64,000 bases of DNA from Mycolicibacterium cosmeticum (GTDB lineage: Bacteria; Actinomycetota; Actinomycetes; Mycobacteriales; Mycobacteriaceae). Shown piece after piece: positions 19,932 through 28,308 of this stretch (position 1 is the first letter of the stretch; each line of letters starts with the position of its first letter). Under the pieces are notes generated by a model. It worked only from the letters and a program-made list of their open reading frames with translations. It was not told the origin of the DNA and did no database searches. The position numbers were made by a program, and so were the translations under genes. The stretch is taken from NCBI RefSeq assembly GCF_000613185.1, contig NZ_CCBB010000001.1:682001-746000 (forward strand), in the 5' to 3' direction.

Positions 19932-19958
19932 CCGGCCATTATCCCTATCCTGGATGGA
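19932..19958. promoter_or_regulatory. 27-nt divergent promoter pair, nadE and sirtuin
   Basis: On the minus strand GATAAT (19938-19943) lies 6 nt before the nadE GTG. On the plus strand TATCCT (19946-19951) lies 7 nt before the sirtuin GTG. Both spacings fit leaderless transcripts, and the two boxes are only 2 nt apart. Either promoter would therefore occlude the other. Confidence 0.45.
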
Positions 19959-20795
19959 GTGGAAGCCCCCGAACTCGTCTCTGCGCTCACCGGACTGCGG
20001 TTGGCGGTGTTGACGGGCGCGGGAATGTCGACCGATTCGGGCATCCCCGACTACCGCGGGCCGGACTCGCCGCCGAGCAATCCGATGACCATCGCCCAGT
20101 TCACCTCCGACCCGGTCTTTCGCCAGCGGTACTGGGCACGCAACCACGTCGGCTGGCGTCACATGGACGACACCCGGCCCAATGCCGGCCACCGCGCGTT
20201 GGCCCGCCTCGAGGAGGCGGGCGTGGTGATGGGGCTGATCACCCAGAACGTCGATCTGCTGCACACCAAGGCCGGTAGTCGCCGCGTGGTGAACCTGCAC
20301 GGCACCTACGCCCAGGTGGTGTGCCTGTCGTGCGGATACACGATGTCGCGGGCCGCGTTGGCCGACGAGCTGGAAGGGCTCAATCCGGGCTTCATCGAAC
20401 GCGCCGAGCGGGTGGGCGGCATCGCGGTGGCACCGGACGCCGACGCCGTGGTCGCCGATACCTCGAGTTTTCGTTATCTGGACTGTCCGCGCTGTGCCGG
20501 CATGCTCAAACCCGATATCGTCTACTTCGGCGAGAGCGTTCCGAAAGATCGCGTGGCCGAGGCTTATTCGTTGGTCGACGCGGCCGACGCGCTGCTGGTC
20601 GCCGGGTCTTCGCTGACGGTGTTCTCCGGCTACCGGTTCGTGCGGCACGCCGCCGCGGCGGGCATGCCGATCGCGATCGTCAACCGTGGGCCCACCCGCG
20701 GTGACGCGCAGGCAACGGTGAAGGTCGAGGGCGGCTGCTCGGAGCTGCTGACGCTATTGGCCGGCGAGCTGCCGACGGTGGTCGCGGCGCCCTAG
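19959..20795 (+). CDS. Sir2-family NAD-dependent protein deacylase (sirtuin)
   Basis: A 278-residue sirtuin. It has Gly-Ala-Gly-Met-Ser-Thr-Asp-Ser-Gly-Ile-Pro-Asp-Tyr-Arg-Gly (residues 20-34), Thr-Gln-Asn-Val-Asp, catalytic His114 in His-Gly-Thr, zinc cysteines 122, 125, 176 and 179, and Lys-Pro-Asp-Ile-Val-Tyr-Phe-Gly-Glu. It removes acyl groups from lysines while consuming NAD. The GTG start is set by the family N-terminus; the longer upstream frame lies antisense to nadE. It diverges from the gene that makes NAD, its cosubstrate. The stop interlocks with the P450 stop in CTAG at 20792-20795. Confidence 0.9.
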   Translation: MEAPELVSALTGLRLAVLTGAGMSTDSGIPDYRGPDSPPSNPMTIAQFTSDPVFRQRYWARNHVGWRHMDDTRPNAGHRALARLEEAGVVMGLITQNVDLLHTKAGSRRVVNLHGTYAQVVCLSCGYTMSRAALADELEGLNPGFIERAERVGGIAVAPDADAVVADTSSFRYLDCPRCAGMLKPDIVYFGESVPKDRVAEAYSLVDAADALLVAGSSLTVFSGYRFVRHAAAAGMPIAIVNRGPTRGDAQATVKVEGGCSELLTLLAGELPTVVAAP

Positions 20796-22063
20796 AACGA
20801 GCACGGCATCGCCCGGATCGCGTGCACGAAATTGCCCGCCAGGTAGGTGGGTTCACCGGCGGCGATATCGGGCAATTGGGTGAGCAGTTCGGCAAACAGG
20901 GCCCGCAGTTGGGTGCGAGCGACGTGCGCGCCCAGGCAGAAATGCCGACCTCCGCCACCGAAACCCAAGTGCTGGTTGGGCTTACGGCCCAGGTCGAGGG
21001 CCTCCGGCCGGTCGAACACCTCGGCGTCCCAGTTGCCGGACGCGTAGAACATCACCACCTTCTCCCCCGCGGCGATGCGCTGTCCGCCCAGTTCGACGTC
21101 GGCGGCGGCGGTGCGCCGGAACGTCATCACCGGACTGGCCCACCGCACGAACTCCTCGACGGCCGTGCCGATCCGGTCGTCGAAGTCGTCCAACAGCCAG
21201 GCACGTTGCTGGGGGAAGTCGGTGAGCGCCTTGATCGCGTGGCTGGCGGTCTGGCGGGTCGTGTCGTTGCCGGCCACGGCGAGCAGGACGAAAAACGCTG
21301 ACACCTCGAAGTCGGTGAGCCGGTCACCGTCGACCTCGGCGTGCACCAGTGCGCTGATCAGGTCGTTGCCCGGGTTGGCGCGCCGCTCGGCCGCCAGCGC
21401 CCCGGCCACCTGATGCAGATACATCTGGTTTTCCAATAGCACTTCGAGCGGGTTGCGGCCGGCCAGATACACCGGGTCCGCCCAGGACACCAGGGCGTCC
21501 GCCGCGTTGGCCACCCGGTCGCGTTCGGATTCGGGGATGCCGACCATGTCGGAGAGGGTGCGCACTGGCAGCTGTTTGGCGCAGTACGTGACGAAGTCCA
21601 CCCCGCTGCCCGCGGCCGCGAGTTCCTCGACGATGACCTTGGCGTTGTGTTTGATCGAGGACTCGATCCGCGCCACCTGCCGAGGCGTGAAGGCCGAATG
21701 CACCACCTTGCGGATCAGCGTGTGCCGTGGCGCATCCATGGCCAGGAAGGACTGTGAGGCCTCGAGCAGTTCTTCTGGCACCGTCTCGAACAGCACGCCC
21801 TTGCCGGACAGGAAGGTGTCGCTGTCACGGCTGACGGTGACGATGTCGGCATGCCGGGTGACCGCCCAGAAGCCCTTGTCGTTCGGGTCTTCCATCAACG
21901 CGTCCTCGACCGGGGGATGCCAGCTGACCGGACGGTGCGCCCGCAGCTGCGCGAAGGACGCCTCCCGGTCGGCCGCGGTGGTGGCCCAGAAGGCGCGCGA
22001 GGACAGGTCGATCGGGTCGTACGGGCGGTCGGCCGCGGGCGGTGTGATCGGTGACACAGTCAT
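20792..22063 (-). CDS. Cytochrome P450
   Basis: A 423-residue bacterial P450. It has the I-helix Ala-Gly-Asn-Asp-Thr-Thr, the ExxR equivalent Glu-Glu-Phe-Val-Arg, and the heme loop Phe-Gly-Gly-Gly-Gly-Arg-His-Phe-Cys with Cys376 as ligand. No ferredoxin or reductase gene adjoins. ATG 22063 is preferred over an upstream in-frame codon at 22087, which lies inside the operator. It diverges from a TetR gene and is probably repressed by it. The substrate is not readable from sequence; the family is common in sterol, fatty-acid and terpene oxidation in mycobacteria. Confidence 0.92.
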   Translation of the reverse strand: MTVSPITPPAADRPYDPIDLSSRAFWATTAADREASFAQLRAHRPVSWHPPVEDALMEDPNDKGFWAVTRHADIVTVSRDSDTFLSGKGVLFETVPEELLEASQSFLAMDAPRHTLIRKVVHSAFTPRQVARIESSIKHNAKVIVEELAAAGSGVDFVTYCAKQLPVRTLSDMVGIPESERDRVANAADALVSWADPVYLAGRNPLEVLLENQMYLHQVAGALAAERRANPGNDLISALVHAEVDGDRLTDFEVSAFFVLLAVAGNDTTRQTASHAIKALTDFPQQRAWLLDDFDDRIGTAVEEFVRWASPVMTFRRTAAADVELGGQRIAAGEKVVMFYASGNWDAEVFDRPEALDLGRKPNQHLGFGGGGRHFCLGAHVARTQLRALFAELLTQLPDIAAGEPTYLAGNFVHAIRAMPCSF

Positions 22064-22079
22064 GGCCGTGACGATAAAT

Positions 22080-22096
22080 CTAGACACAGTGTCTAG
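22080..22096. promoter_or_regulatory. TetR-type operator between the P450 and TetR genes
   Basis: CTAGACAC and GTGTCTAG are perfect 8-bp arms around a single A. The site lies 17 nt upstream of the P450 start and overlaps the place for the TetR promoter -35. TATCCT at 22118-22123 is 7 nt before the TetR ATG, which suggests a leaderless, autoregulated transcript. Confidence 0.75.
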
Positions 22097-22130
22097 TCAA
22101 GGCGTGCGTAGAGCCGATATCCTGTCGGGC

Positions 22131-22763
22131 ATGCCGTCGGTGACACGGAAACCGCAGGCCAAACGCCAGGAGCGGCGCCAGCAGATCGAACGCGACCTGT
22201 TGGACGCCACCGACCGGCTGATGGCCGACGGTGCAAGCTTCACCGAACTGAGCGTCGACCGGCTGGCCACCGAGGCCGGCATCTCGCGCGCCAGTTTCTA
22301 CATCTATTTCGAGGACAAGGGCCATCTGCTGCGCCGGCTGGCCACCCAGGTGTTCGGCGAGCTCGCCGAGGCGGCCGGCCGGTGGTGGCAGGTGGCGGAT
22401 CGGCGTGATCCCTCGGATGTGCATGCCGCGATGTCGGGCATCATCGCCAGCTACCGTCGCCACCAGCCCGTCCTGGTCGCGCTCAACGAGATGGCCGGTT
22501 ACGACGCGGCCGTTCGGGACACCTACGGCGAACTGCTGGCCGGCATCACCGACCAGGTGGCCCGCGTCATCACCGAGGGCCAGGCCGACGGCTCCATCCG
22601 CCGCGCACTGCCGGTGGCGGCCACGGCCAGCTCGTTGACCTGGATGGTGGAGCGCAGCTGCCATCAGAACCTGCCGTCACAGCCACCGACCTATGACGCC
22701 GCACTCGCCACCGCGCTCACCGAAATCGTTTGGGGTGCACTGTACCTGGATCCGACCGAGTGA
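22131..22763 (+). CDS. TetR-family transcriptional regulator
   Basis: A 210-residue regulator. A basic start (Arg/Lys/Gln-rich, residues 5-18) leads into the helix-turn-helix, Leu-Ser-Val-Asp-Arg-Leu-Ala-Thr-Glu-Ala-Gly-Ile-Ser-Arg, then Phe-Tyr-Ile-Tyr-Phe-Glu-Asp-Lys. The C-terminal half is the variable ligand domain. It diverges from the P450 gene around a strong palindrome, so the P450 and itself are the likely targets. It may also act on the flavoprotein/PIG-L pair, which converges on it. Confidence 0.9.
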   Translation: MPSVTRKPQAKRQERRQQIERDLLDATDRLMADGASFTELSVDRLATEAGISRASFYIYFEDKGHLLRRLATQVFGELAEAAGRWWQVADRRDPSDVHAAMSGIIASYRRHQPVLVALNEMAGYDAAVRDTYGELLAGITDQVARVITEGQADGSIRRALPVAATASSLTWMVERSCHQNLPSQPPTYDAALATALTEIVWGALYLDPTE

Positions 22764-22764
22764 A

Positions 22765-24063
22765 TCAGGAGAACCGCTCGGGGTGCCAGTACACGTCCTC
22801 GGCCGCGCCGGTCAGCGCGTTGTCGACGGCCTGGCGCCCCTGCAAGTACCCGTAATCCTGATTCGAGGATTCGTAACGCCAGCCGCCGAATCGGCCGCGG
22901 CTGTGGATGCCGGCGGCACGCAGCGTCGCATCGGCGGCCCGCAGCACGTCATCGCGGCCGAGCGTGGGCACCGGATAGCCGAACGGGATGGTGTGCGCGA
23001 ACCGGCTGACCACCGACTCGGGATCGGCTCCCAGTGCGGCCAGCGAGGTCTGCACCGCCTCGATCGAAGCCTGAGCGGAGTCCGCCCGACCGGGGAAGGA
23101 CGGCACCTCGCACAACACGTTCCAGCGTCCCGGCCCGGCATTGCCAGGGTCGTAGTTGCTCAGCATCGTCGCGCGGTACCACGGCACCCGCTCGTCGGGG
23201 CAGTACAGCCACGTCTTGTCGGCCAGCGCGGGCGGCGGATCGCCGCGATAGCCCAGGCCGATCGCGTGCACCCGGCTGGCCCTTAGCCCGGCCGCGCGCT
23301 TGCCCTGACCCACCCAGTTCAACGCCGTCGTGATCGGCGCCGTGCTCACGCAGTGGTCGTAGCGCACCGCCGAACCGTCGTCCAGGGTCGCCACCCGGCT
23401 GGCGCCGTCCACGCCGACCACCGCCGTGTTCAGCCGCAGCGATCCCGGCTTCATCAAGGTGTCCTGCACGGCCCGCCACAGCGCACCCGTGCCGCCCCGC
23501 GGATAGGGAAACGTCTCGGCGGGTGCCGGTGCGGTACTGCCCGCCAACGCCAGCCGCGGCACGTTCGGGGTGTGGCTGCCACTGCGCAACGACGTCCAGG
23601 TGTGGTCGACCTGGTCGAGCGGCGCCGTCCACATCTTGCGGTTGTACGGCTCGAAAAACCGCTCGTAGAGCCAGCTTCCGAAGTGATTGCGGTAGTAGTC
23701 GGCGAGATCGCGCACCGGCGCGTCCGGGCGAAGGTCGGTGGGTAGCTCGGTGAGCTGCTGCTGGATCGGGGTGGGCACCAGGCTCTGCGGTCCGTCGCCG
23801 GTGAGCCACACCCACCCGTTGCGGGCCACCTGGTTGATGCCGACGCCGCTGGCCCGCACCGCCTGATCGAATTCGGCGAAATGACTGTGCAATACGTGAC
23901 CGCCGAGATCCCAGGTGAAGCCCTGGTCATCGGTGACCGAGGCGGACATCCCGCCGATGCGGTCGCTTGCGTCGACCACCAGATGGTCGATGCCCAGCTC
24001 GGTGAGCCGTACCGCGGCGCCGATCCCGGTGGTACCGGCGCCTATGACGAGAAAGGTGGGCAC
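22765..24063 (-). CDS. FAD-dependent protoporphyrinogen-oxidase/UDP-galactopyranose-mutase-like protein
   Basis: A 432-residue flavoprotein with the N-terminal dinucleotide fold Val-Ile-Gly-Ala-Gly-Thr-Thr-Gly, Gly-Gly-Met-Ser-Ala-Ser, and Gly-Gly-His-Val-Leu-His-Ser-His as in mutase-like amine oxidases. Phe-Glu-Pro-Tyr-Asn-Arg-Lys-Met-Trp resembles the substrate-side segment of UDP-galactopyranose-mutase relatives. It starts at GTG 24063, 3 nt after the PIG-L stop, so the two form one operon. True UDP-galactopyranose mutase (Glf) of mycobacteria sits elsewhere, so this is a paralogue acting on an unknown, perhaps sugar-linked, substrate. Confidence 0.75.
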   Translation of the reverse strand: MPTFLVIGAGTTGIGAAVRLTELGIDHLVVDASDRIGGMSASVTDDQGFTWDLGGHVLHSHFAEFDQAVRASGVGINQVARNGWVWLTGDGPQSLVPTPIQQQLTELPTDLRPDAPVRDLADYYRNHFGSWLYERFFEPYNRKMWTAPLDQVDHTWTSLRSGSHTPNVPRLALAGSTAPAPAETFPYPRGGTGALWRAVQDTLMKPGSLRLNTAVVGVDGASRVATLDDGSAVRYDHCVSTAPITTALNWVGQGKRAAGLRASRVHAIGLGYRGDPPPALADKTWLYCPDERVPWYRATMLSNYDPGNAGPGRWNVLCEVPSFPGRADSAQASIEAVQTSLAALGADPESVVSRFAHTIPFGYPVPTLGRDDVLRAADATLRAAGIHSRGRFGGWRYESSNQDYGYLQGRQAVDNALTGAAEDVYWHPERFS

Positions 24064-24066
24064 GCC

Positions 24067-24690
24067 TCAGAAATCGAGGACTTGGCGGACCGGCTCGAAA
24101 CCCTCCGCGAACGGCCGACGGCACAGGAAGCCATAGTGCTCGGCGGTGCTGCGCACCCAGGACGCGCTGACCTTCTCGCTGGCCTCGGCCTGCGATACAT
24201 GGCACATCAGCGCCTGCACCTTCTTGTCCAGTGAATCCGAGATGTCCATGAAGACGGTCGGGTTGAAGCCCACCGCAGACGGGCCGCCGTAAGCCATGAT
24301 CGTCGAAACCCACCGCGCCGCACCCATGGTGCACCGGGACACCACCCGGTGATCCTGGTGACTGTCGTTGGCCATGTGCGTGTACACGACGTTGGCCGAC
24401 ACCTTTTCGATCGCGTCCTCGATGAGGTGCACGAGTTCGAATTCCTGCAGCGACACCCGGCAGTCGGCGAACCCCTCGCCCCACAACAACTCGTCGACGC
24501 CCAGTACCTCGGCGGCGCGATGCTGCTCGGCCACCCGTTGCGCGGTGTCGCCGGGTCCGACCTCGCCGCGCGTCACGACCAGCATCGTGACGTGGTCACC
24601 CGCTGCCACATGTTTTGCCAGCGCCCCGCCGCACCCGAGCTCGATGTCGTCGGGATGGGCCCCCACTGCAAGTACCGATCGCCGCGTCAT
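24067..24690 (-). CDS. PIG-L (LmbE-like) deacetylase
   Basis: A 207-residue zinc deacetylase. It has Ala-His-Pro-Asp-Asp-Ile-Glu (His12, Asp14, Asp15) and a later His-Gln-Asp-His pair. Members deacetylate N-acetylglucosamine-linked compounds, as MshB does in mycothiol synthesis. MshB and Mca are longer (near 300 residues), so this is another branch. It is the first gene of a two-gene operon with the flavoprotein. TATGCT (24731-24736, minus strand) is a likely -10 box about 40 nt upstream, and GGGGG precedes the ATG. Confidence 0.87.
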   Translation of the reverse strand: MTRRSVLAVGAHPDDIELGCGGALAKHVAAGDHVTMLVVTRGEVGPGDTAQRVAEQHRAAEVLGVDELLWGEGFADCRVSLQEFELVHLIEDAIEKVSANVVYTHMANDSHQDHRVVSRCTMGAARWVSTIMAYGGPSAVGFNPTVFMDISDSLDKKVQALMCHVSQAEASEKVSASWVRSTAEHYGFLCRRPFAEGFEPVRQVLDF

Positions 24691-24872
24691 GCCCCCTGGC
24701 CTTCACTTTGCTGAACCCTGGATTTCAGGCAGCATAACCTTAATCTCCGCGATCCGTGCACATTAGCTCGCGGCTGTGATAGGTCTGCCTCACCCAGCAC
24801 AGGCCCGCGAACTGCGCAGACACCCGAACGAGGGGCTCGAAAAATTTGCGAAAGTCACACCATCGTGACCCG

Positions 24873-26033
24873 TCAGGTGGCCACCAGGTCATCGGCGTGC
24901 ACCGCGGGCCGACGCAGTTCGGCGGGCAGATCATGGGTGGATCGACCGATCATCGTGGTCAATTCCGCCGCGTCGTAGGCCACCACTCCACGGCCGACGG
25001 TTTGCGCATCCGGCCCACGCAGCTCGACCACATCGCCGCCGTGAAATTTGCCGGTTACCGCCGTGATACCGGCAGGCAGCAATGACCGCCGCTGCTTGAC
25101 CACCGCGCGCACCGCGCCGGCGTCGAGGGCCAGCGCACCCGCCGACTCGGCTGCATACCGCACCCAGAACCTGCGGGCCGACATCCGCTCCGGGCGCGGC
25201 GCGAACACCGTACCGACCGAGGCGTCGTCGAGAGCGGCGGCTGCGTCGGACGCGGCGGCCAACAGCACCGGCACCCCGGCATCGGCGGCCAGCAGCGCCG
25301 AAGACAGCTTGGACGCCATTCCCCCGGTGCCCAGGCTGCTGCCGGCACCGGCCACCACGCCGTCGAGGTCCCCTTGTGCGGCGACCTCCGGGATGAAGCG
25401 GGCATTCCCCTTGCGTGGGTCGGAATCGTAGAGGCCGTCGATATCGGAGAGCAGGATCAGCGCGTCCGCCCCGACCAGATGCGCCACCAGCGCCGAGAGC
25501 CGGTCATTGTCGCCGAACCGGATCTCGTTGGTGGCCACCGTGTCGTTCTCGTTGACGATCGCCACCGCATGCAGGGCACGCAGCCGGTCCAGCGTGCGCT
25601 GGGCGTTGGTGTGCTGCACCCGCATCGAGATGTCGTGCGCGGTGAGCAGCACCTGACCGACGGTGCGGTGGTAGCGGCCGAAGGCGGCACTCCAGGAATT
25701 GACCAGGGCGACCTGACCGACGCTGGCGGCGGCCTGCTTGGTGGCCAGGTCTTTCGGCCGCTTGGTCAGACCGAGCGGTTCGATACCGGCGGCGATGGCA
25801 CCCGACGACACGATCACCACATCCGAGCCCGCCTTCATCCGGCCCTCGATGGCATCGGCGAGATTGGCCAGCCGGGAAGCGTCGAACACCCCGGACGGCG
25901 TGGTGAGCGCGGTGGTGCCGATCTTGACGACGACGCTGCGTGCGGTGCGGATCGCATCGCGGTACGCGCTCCGGTCATGATTCGCGCCGCGAGCGTCGCC
26001 CGCGTCATGATTCGCGCCGCGAGCGTCGCTCAT
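24873..26033 (-). CDS. proB: Glutamate 5-kinase
   Basis: A 386-residue ProB with an amino-acid-kinase domain ([25 protein letters not shown]) and a C-terminal PUA domain from about residue 290. It phosphorylates glutamate, the first step to proline. The ATG at 26033 shares ATGA with the obg stop. About 20 extra N-terminal residues, absent from M. tuberculosis ProB as I recall it, form a tandem peptide repeat before the conserved Arg-Asp-Ala-Ile-Arg-Thr-Ala-Arg. Confidence 0.95.
   Translation of the reverse strand: MSDARGANHDAGDARGANHDRSAYRDAIRTARSVVVKIGTTALTTPSGVFDASRLANLADAIEGRMKAGSDVVIVSSGAIAAGIEPLGLTKRPKDLATKQAAASVGQVALVNSWSAAFGRYHRTVGQVLLTAHDISMRVQHTNAQRTLDRLRALHAVAIVNENDTVATNEIRFGDNDRLSALVAHLVGADALILLSDIDGLYDSDPRKGNARFIPEVAAQGDLDGVVAGAGSSLGTGGMASKLSSALLAADAGVPVLLAAASDAAAALDDASVGTVFAPRPERMSARRFWVRYAAESAGALALDAGAVRAVVKQRRSLLPAGITAVTGKFHGGDVVELRGPDAQTVGRGVVAYDAAELTTMIGRSTHDLPAELRRPAVHADDLVAT
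25975..26029 (-). repeat. 25-bp tandem direct repeat in the 5' end of proB
   Basis: Two identical 25-bp copies (25975-25999 and 26005-26029) with a 30-nt period encode Asp-Ala-Arg-Gly-Ala-Asn-His-Asp twice at the extreme N-terminus of ProB. The exact identity suggests a recent in-frame duplication. Confidence 0.93.
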
Positions 26034-27469
26034 TCGCCGCTCTCCCGGCGCGCCTTCCGTGCCGCCTTACGCTCGTCGGCACCCACCCGCTCGGTCTGTT
26101 CGAGGCGGATGTCGGTACCCCGCCCCGACAGGTGCGTGTCGACGCCGGCCGGGGTCTGCGGCTCCCAGTCGAAGGTCACATCACCGATGGTGACCGCGCA
26201 CCCCGGCGTCGCGCCCTGCTTGAGCAACTCGTCCTCCACGCCGAGGCGGGCCAGCCGGTCGCCCAGATAGCCGACGGCCTCGTCGTTGTCGAAGTTGGTC
26301 TGGGCGATCCAGCGCTCCGGCCGGGTGCCCCGCACGACGAACCCGCCCTGACCGTCCGGCGACACGGTGAATCCGGTCTCGTCGACGGGGATGGGCCGGA
26401 TGATCGGGCGCCGCGGCGCCACCTCCGGCTGCGCCGCCCGGTACGCGGCAACCAGTTCCCACAATGCAAACGTCAACTGGCGCAAGCCCTCCCGGCTCAC
26501 CGTCGAGATCTCGTAGACCGGCCAGCCGTACTTCTGGGCCACTTCCTCGCGGACGAAGTCGGCCAGCTCCTTGGCGTCGGGTACGTCGATCTTGTTCAGC
26601 ACCACGGCCCGGGGACGCTCGGCGAGATCGCCGAGGGTGGTATCACCTTGCAACGTCGGCCGATACGCCGCCAGTTCGGCTTCCAGCGCGTCGATATCGG
26701 AGATGGGATCGCGACCCGGCTCCATGGTGGCGCAATCGACCACGTGCACCAATACCGCGCACCGTTCGATGTGGCGCAGGAAGTCCAGGCCGAGGCCGCG
26801 GCCCTGTGATGCGCCCGGAATCAAACCGGGCACATCGGCCACGGTGTAGGAATGGTCCCCGGCCGACACCACGCCCAGATTGGGCGCCAGCGTCGTGAAC
26901 GGATAGTCGGCGATCTTGGGCTTGGCCGCCGAAATCACGGACACCAGTGAGGATTTGCCGGCCGACGGGAACCCGACCAGGCCGACATCGGCCACCGTCT
27001 TGAGTTCCAGCGTCAGGTCGCGGGTCTGGCCCTTCTCCCCCAGCAGGGCGAAGCCGGGCGCCTTCCGGGCCCGGGATGCCAACGCGGCGTTGCCGAGTCC
27101 GCCGCGGCCACCGGCGGCCGCTTCGAAACGCGTTCCGGCGCCGACCAAGTCGGCCAGCAGCCGGCCCTGCTCGTCGAGCACGACGGTGCCGTCGGGCACC
27201 CGCACCTCGAGATCGTCTCCGGCCGCGCCGTCGCGGTTGCTGCCGGCGCCCTGCTTACCCGAGGGCGCGCTGACGTGCGGATGGAAATGGAAGTCCAGCA
27301 GCGTGTGGACCTGGGGGTCGACGACCAGGACGATGCTGCCGCCCCGGCCCCCGTTTCCACCGTCGGGCCCACCGAGGGGTTTGAACTTCTCGCGGTGCAC
27401 CGAAGCGCAGCCGTTGCCGCCGTTACCGGCCTGCGCATGGATGACCACACGGTCGACGAACCGGGGCAT
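26030..27469 (-). CDS. obg: Obg-family GTPase
   Basis: A 479-residue GTPase in ribosome assembly and stress control. The N-terminal Gly-rich Obg fold (residues 1-158) is full of Gly-Gly and Asn-Gly-Gly-Arg-Gly turns. The GTPase domain has G1 Gly-Phe-Pro-Ser-Ala-Gly-Lys-Ser-Ser (166-173 region), G3 Asp-Val-Pro-Gly and G4 Asn-Lys-Ile-Asp. A C-terminal Obg domain (about 360-430) and a basic tail follow. AGGAAGGA precedes the ATG and directly follows the T run of a terminator-like hairpin. Confidence 0.96.
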   Translation of the reverse strand: MPRFVDRVVIHAQAGNGGNGCASVHREKFKPLGGPDGGNGGRGGSIVLVVDPQVHTLLDFHFHPHVSAPSGKQGAGSNRDGAAGDDLEVRVPDGTVVLDEQGRLLADLVGAGTRFEAAAGGRGGLGNAALASRARKAPGFALLGEKGQTRDLTLELKTVADVGLVGFPSAGKSSLVSVISAAKPKIADYPFTTLAPNLGVVSAGDHSYTVADVPGLIPGASQGRGLGLDFLRHIERCAVLVHVVDCATMEPGRDPISDIDALEAELAAYRPTLQGDTTLGDLAERPRAVVLNKIDVPDAKELADFVREEVAQKYGWPVYEISTVSREGLRQLTFALWELVAAYRAAQPEVAPRRPIIRPIPVDETGFTVSPDGQGGFVVRGTRPERWIAQTNFDNDEAVGYLGDRLARLGVEDELLKQGATPGCAVTIGDVTFDWEPQTPAGVDTHLSGRGTDIRLEQTERVGADERKAARKARRESGE

Positions 27470-27483
27470 ATCAGGTCCTTCCT

Positions 27484-27535
27484 AAAAAAGTGAAGCTGCC
27501 GAGAGTCCTGTCTGGAGAACTCGCAGCAGCTTCAC
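27484..27535 (-). terminator. Terminator/attenuator-like hairpin between rpmA and obg
   Basis: On the minus strand, arms GTGAAGCTGC (27526-27535) and GCAGCTTCAC (27490-27499) enclose a loop that can pair further through CGAG/CTCG and TCC/GGA. A run of six T follows at once, then the obg ribosome site. This is a classic intrinsic terminator placed inside the L21-L27-Obg operon. Confidence 0.8.
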
Positions 27536-27558
27536 CTTCGCGGAAAGTCCTCGAAAAA

Positions 27559-27825
27559 CTAGGCTTCCTGGACCGACGGTCGCACGATGTTGACGGTGCG
27601 GCGGCCACGCTTGGCGCCGAACTCCACAACACCGGGAGCGGTGGCGAACAGGGTGTCGTCGCCGCCACGGCCGACGTTCACGCCGGGGTGGAAGTGGGTG
27701 CCGCGCTGCCGCACCAAGATCTCGCCGGCCTTGACCACCTGGCCACCGAACCGCTTGACGCCGAGTCGCTGGGCGGCGGAGTCGCGACCGTTGCGCGAGC
27801 TGGAAGCGCCCTTCTTATGTGCCAT
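27559..27825 (-). CDS. rpmA: 50S ribosomal protein L27
   Basis: An 88-residue L27 starting [15 protein letters not shown], the conserved N-terminus that reaches the peptidyl-transferase centre. It then has Gly-Thr-His-Phe-His-Pro-Gly and Gly-Asp-Asp-Thr-Leu-Phe-Ala. There is no cleavable N-terminal extension of the firmicute type. It is 15 nt downstream of rplU, and a terminator-like hairpin follows before obg. Confidence 0.98.
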   Translation of the reverse strand: MAHKKGASSSRNGRDSAAQRLGVKRFGGQVVKAGEILVRQRGTHFHPGVNVGRGGDDTLFATAPGVVEFGAKRGRRTVNIVRPSVQEA

Positions 27826-27840
27826 GTCGTTCGCCTCCTA

Positions 27841-28164
27841 CTACTTGATTCCGGTGACCTTGAGGACCGTCAGCTGCTGACGGTGGCCCTGCCGCTTGTG
27901 GTAGCCGGTCTTGTTCTTGAACTTATGGATGCGGATCTTGGGACCCTTGGTGTGCTCGAGCACCTCACCGGTGACCGCGACCTTGGCCAACTCGTCGGCC
28001 GAGGTGGTGACCTTCGCGCCGTTGACGACGAGGGCGACGGGCAGCGAGACGGACGAACCCGGCTCGGACTCGATCTTCTCGACCTTGACCACGTCACCGA
28101 CGGCGACCTTGTACTGCTTGCCGCCGGTCTTGACGATTGCGTACGTGGCGTTATCGGCTGCCAT
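27841..28164 (-). CDS. rplU: 50S ribosomal protein L21
   Basis: A 107-residue L21 with [13 protein letters not shown] at the start and the basic [16 protein letters not shown] near the end. The ATG at 28164 is the family start; the open frame upstream has no ribosomal-protein similarity. It is the first gene of the L21-L27-Obg-ProB run, with 144 nt between it and rne. Confidence 0.98.
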   Translation of the reverse strand: MAADNATYAIVKTGGKQYKVAVGDVVKVEKIESEPGSSVSLPVALVVNGAKVTTSADELAKVAVTGEVLEHTKGPKIRIHKFKNKTGYHKRQGHRQQLTVLKVTGIK

Positions 28165-28308
28165 CGTTAGTCTTCCTCTACTTCGTTCTTCTGGGCGCGC
28201 GCAATCGGTGAAGGTGCACGTGCAGGTCTTGTTTGCGAACTGAGCCAGCTTTCGCGGCTGCAAGCCTCGCGACAACTGGTCAAGGGTACGTGAGCAGCGT
28301 GGACAGGG

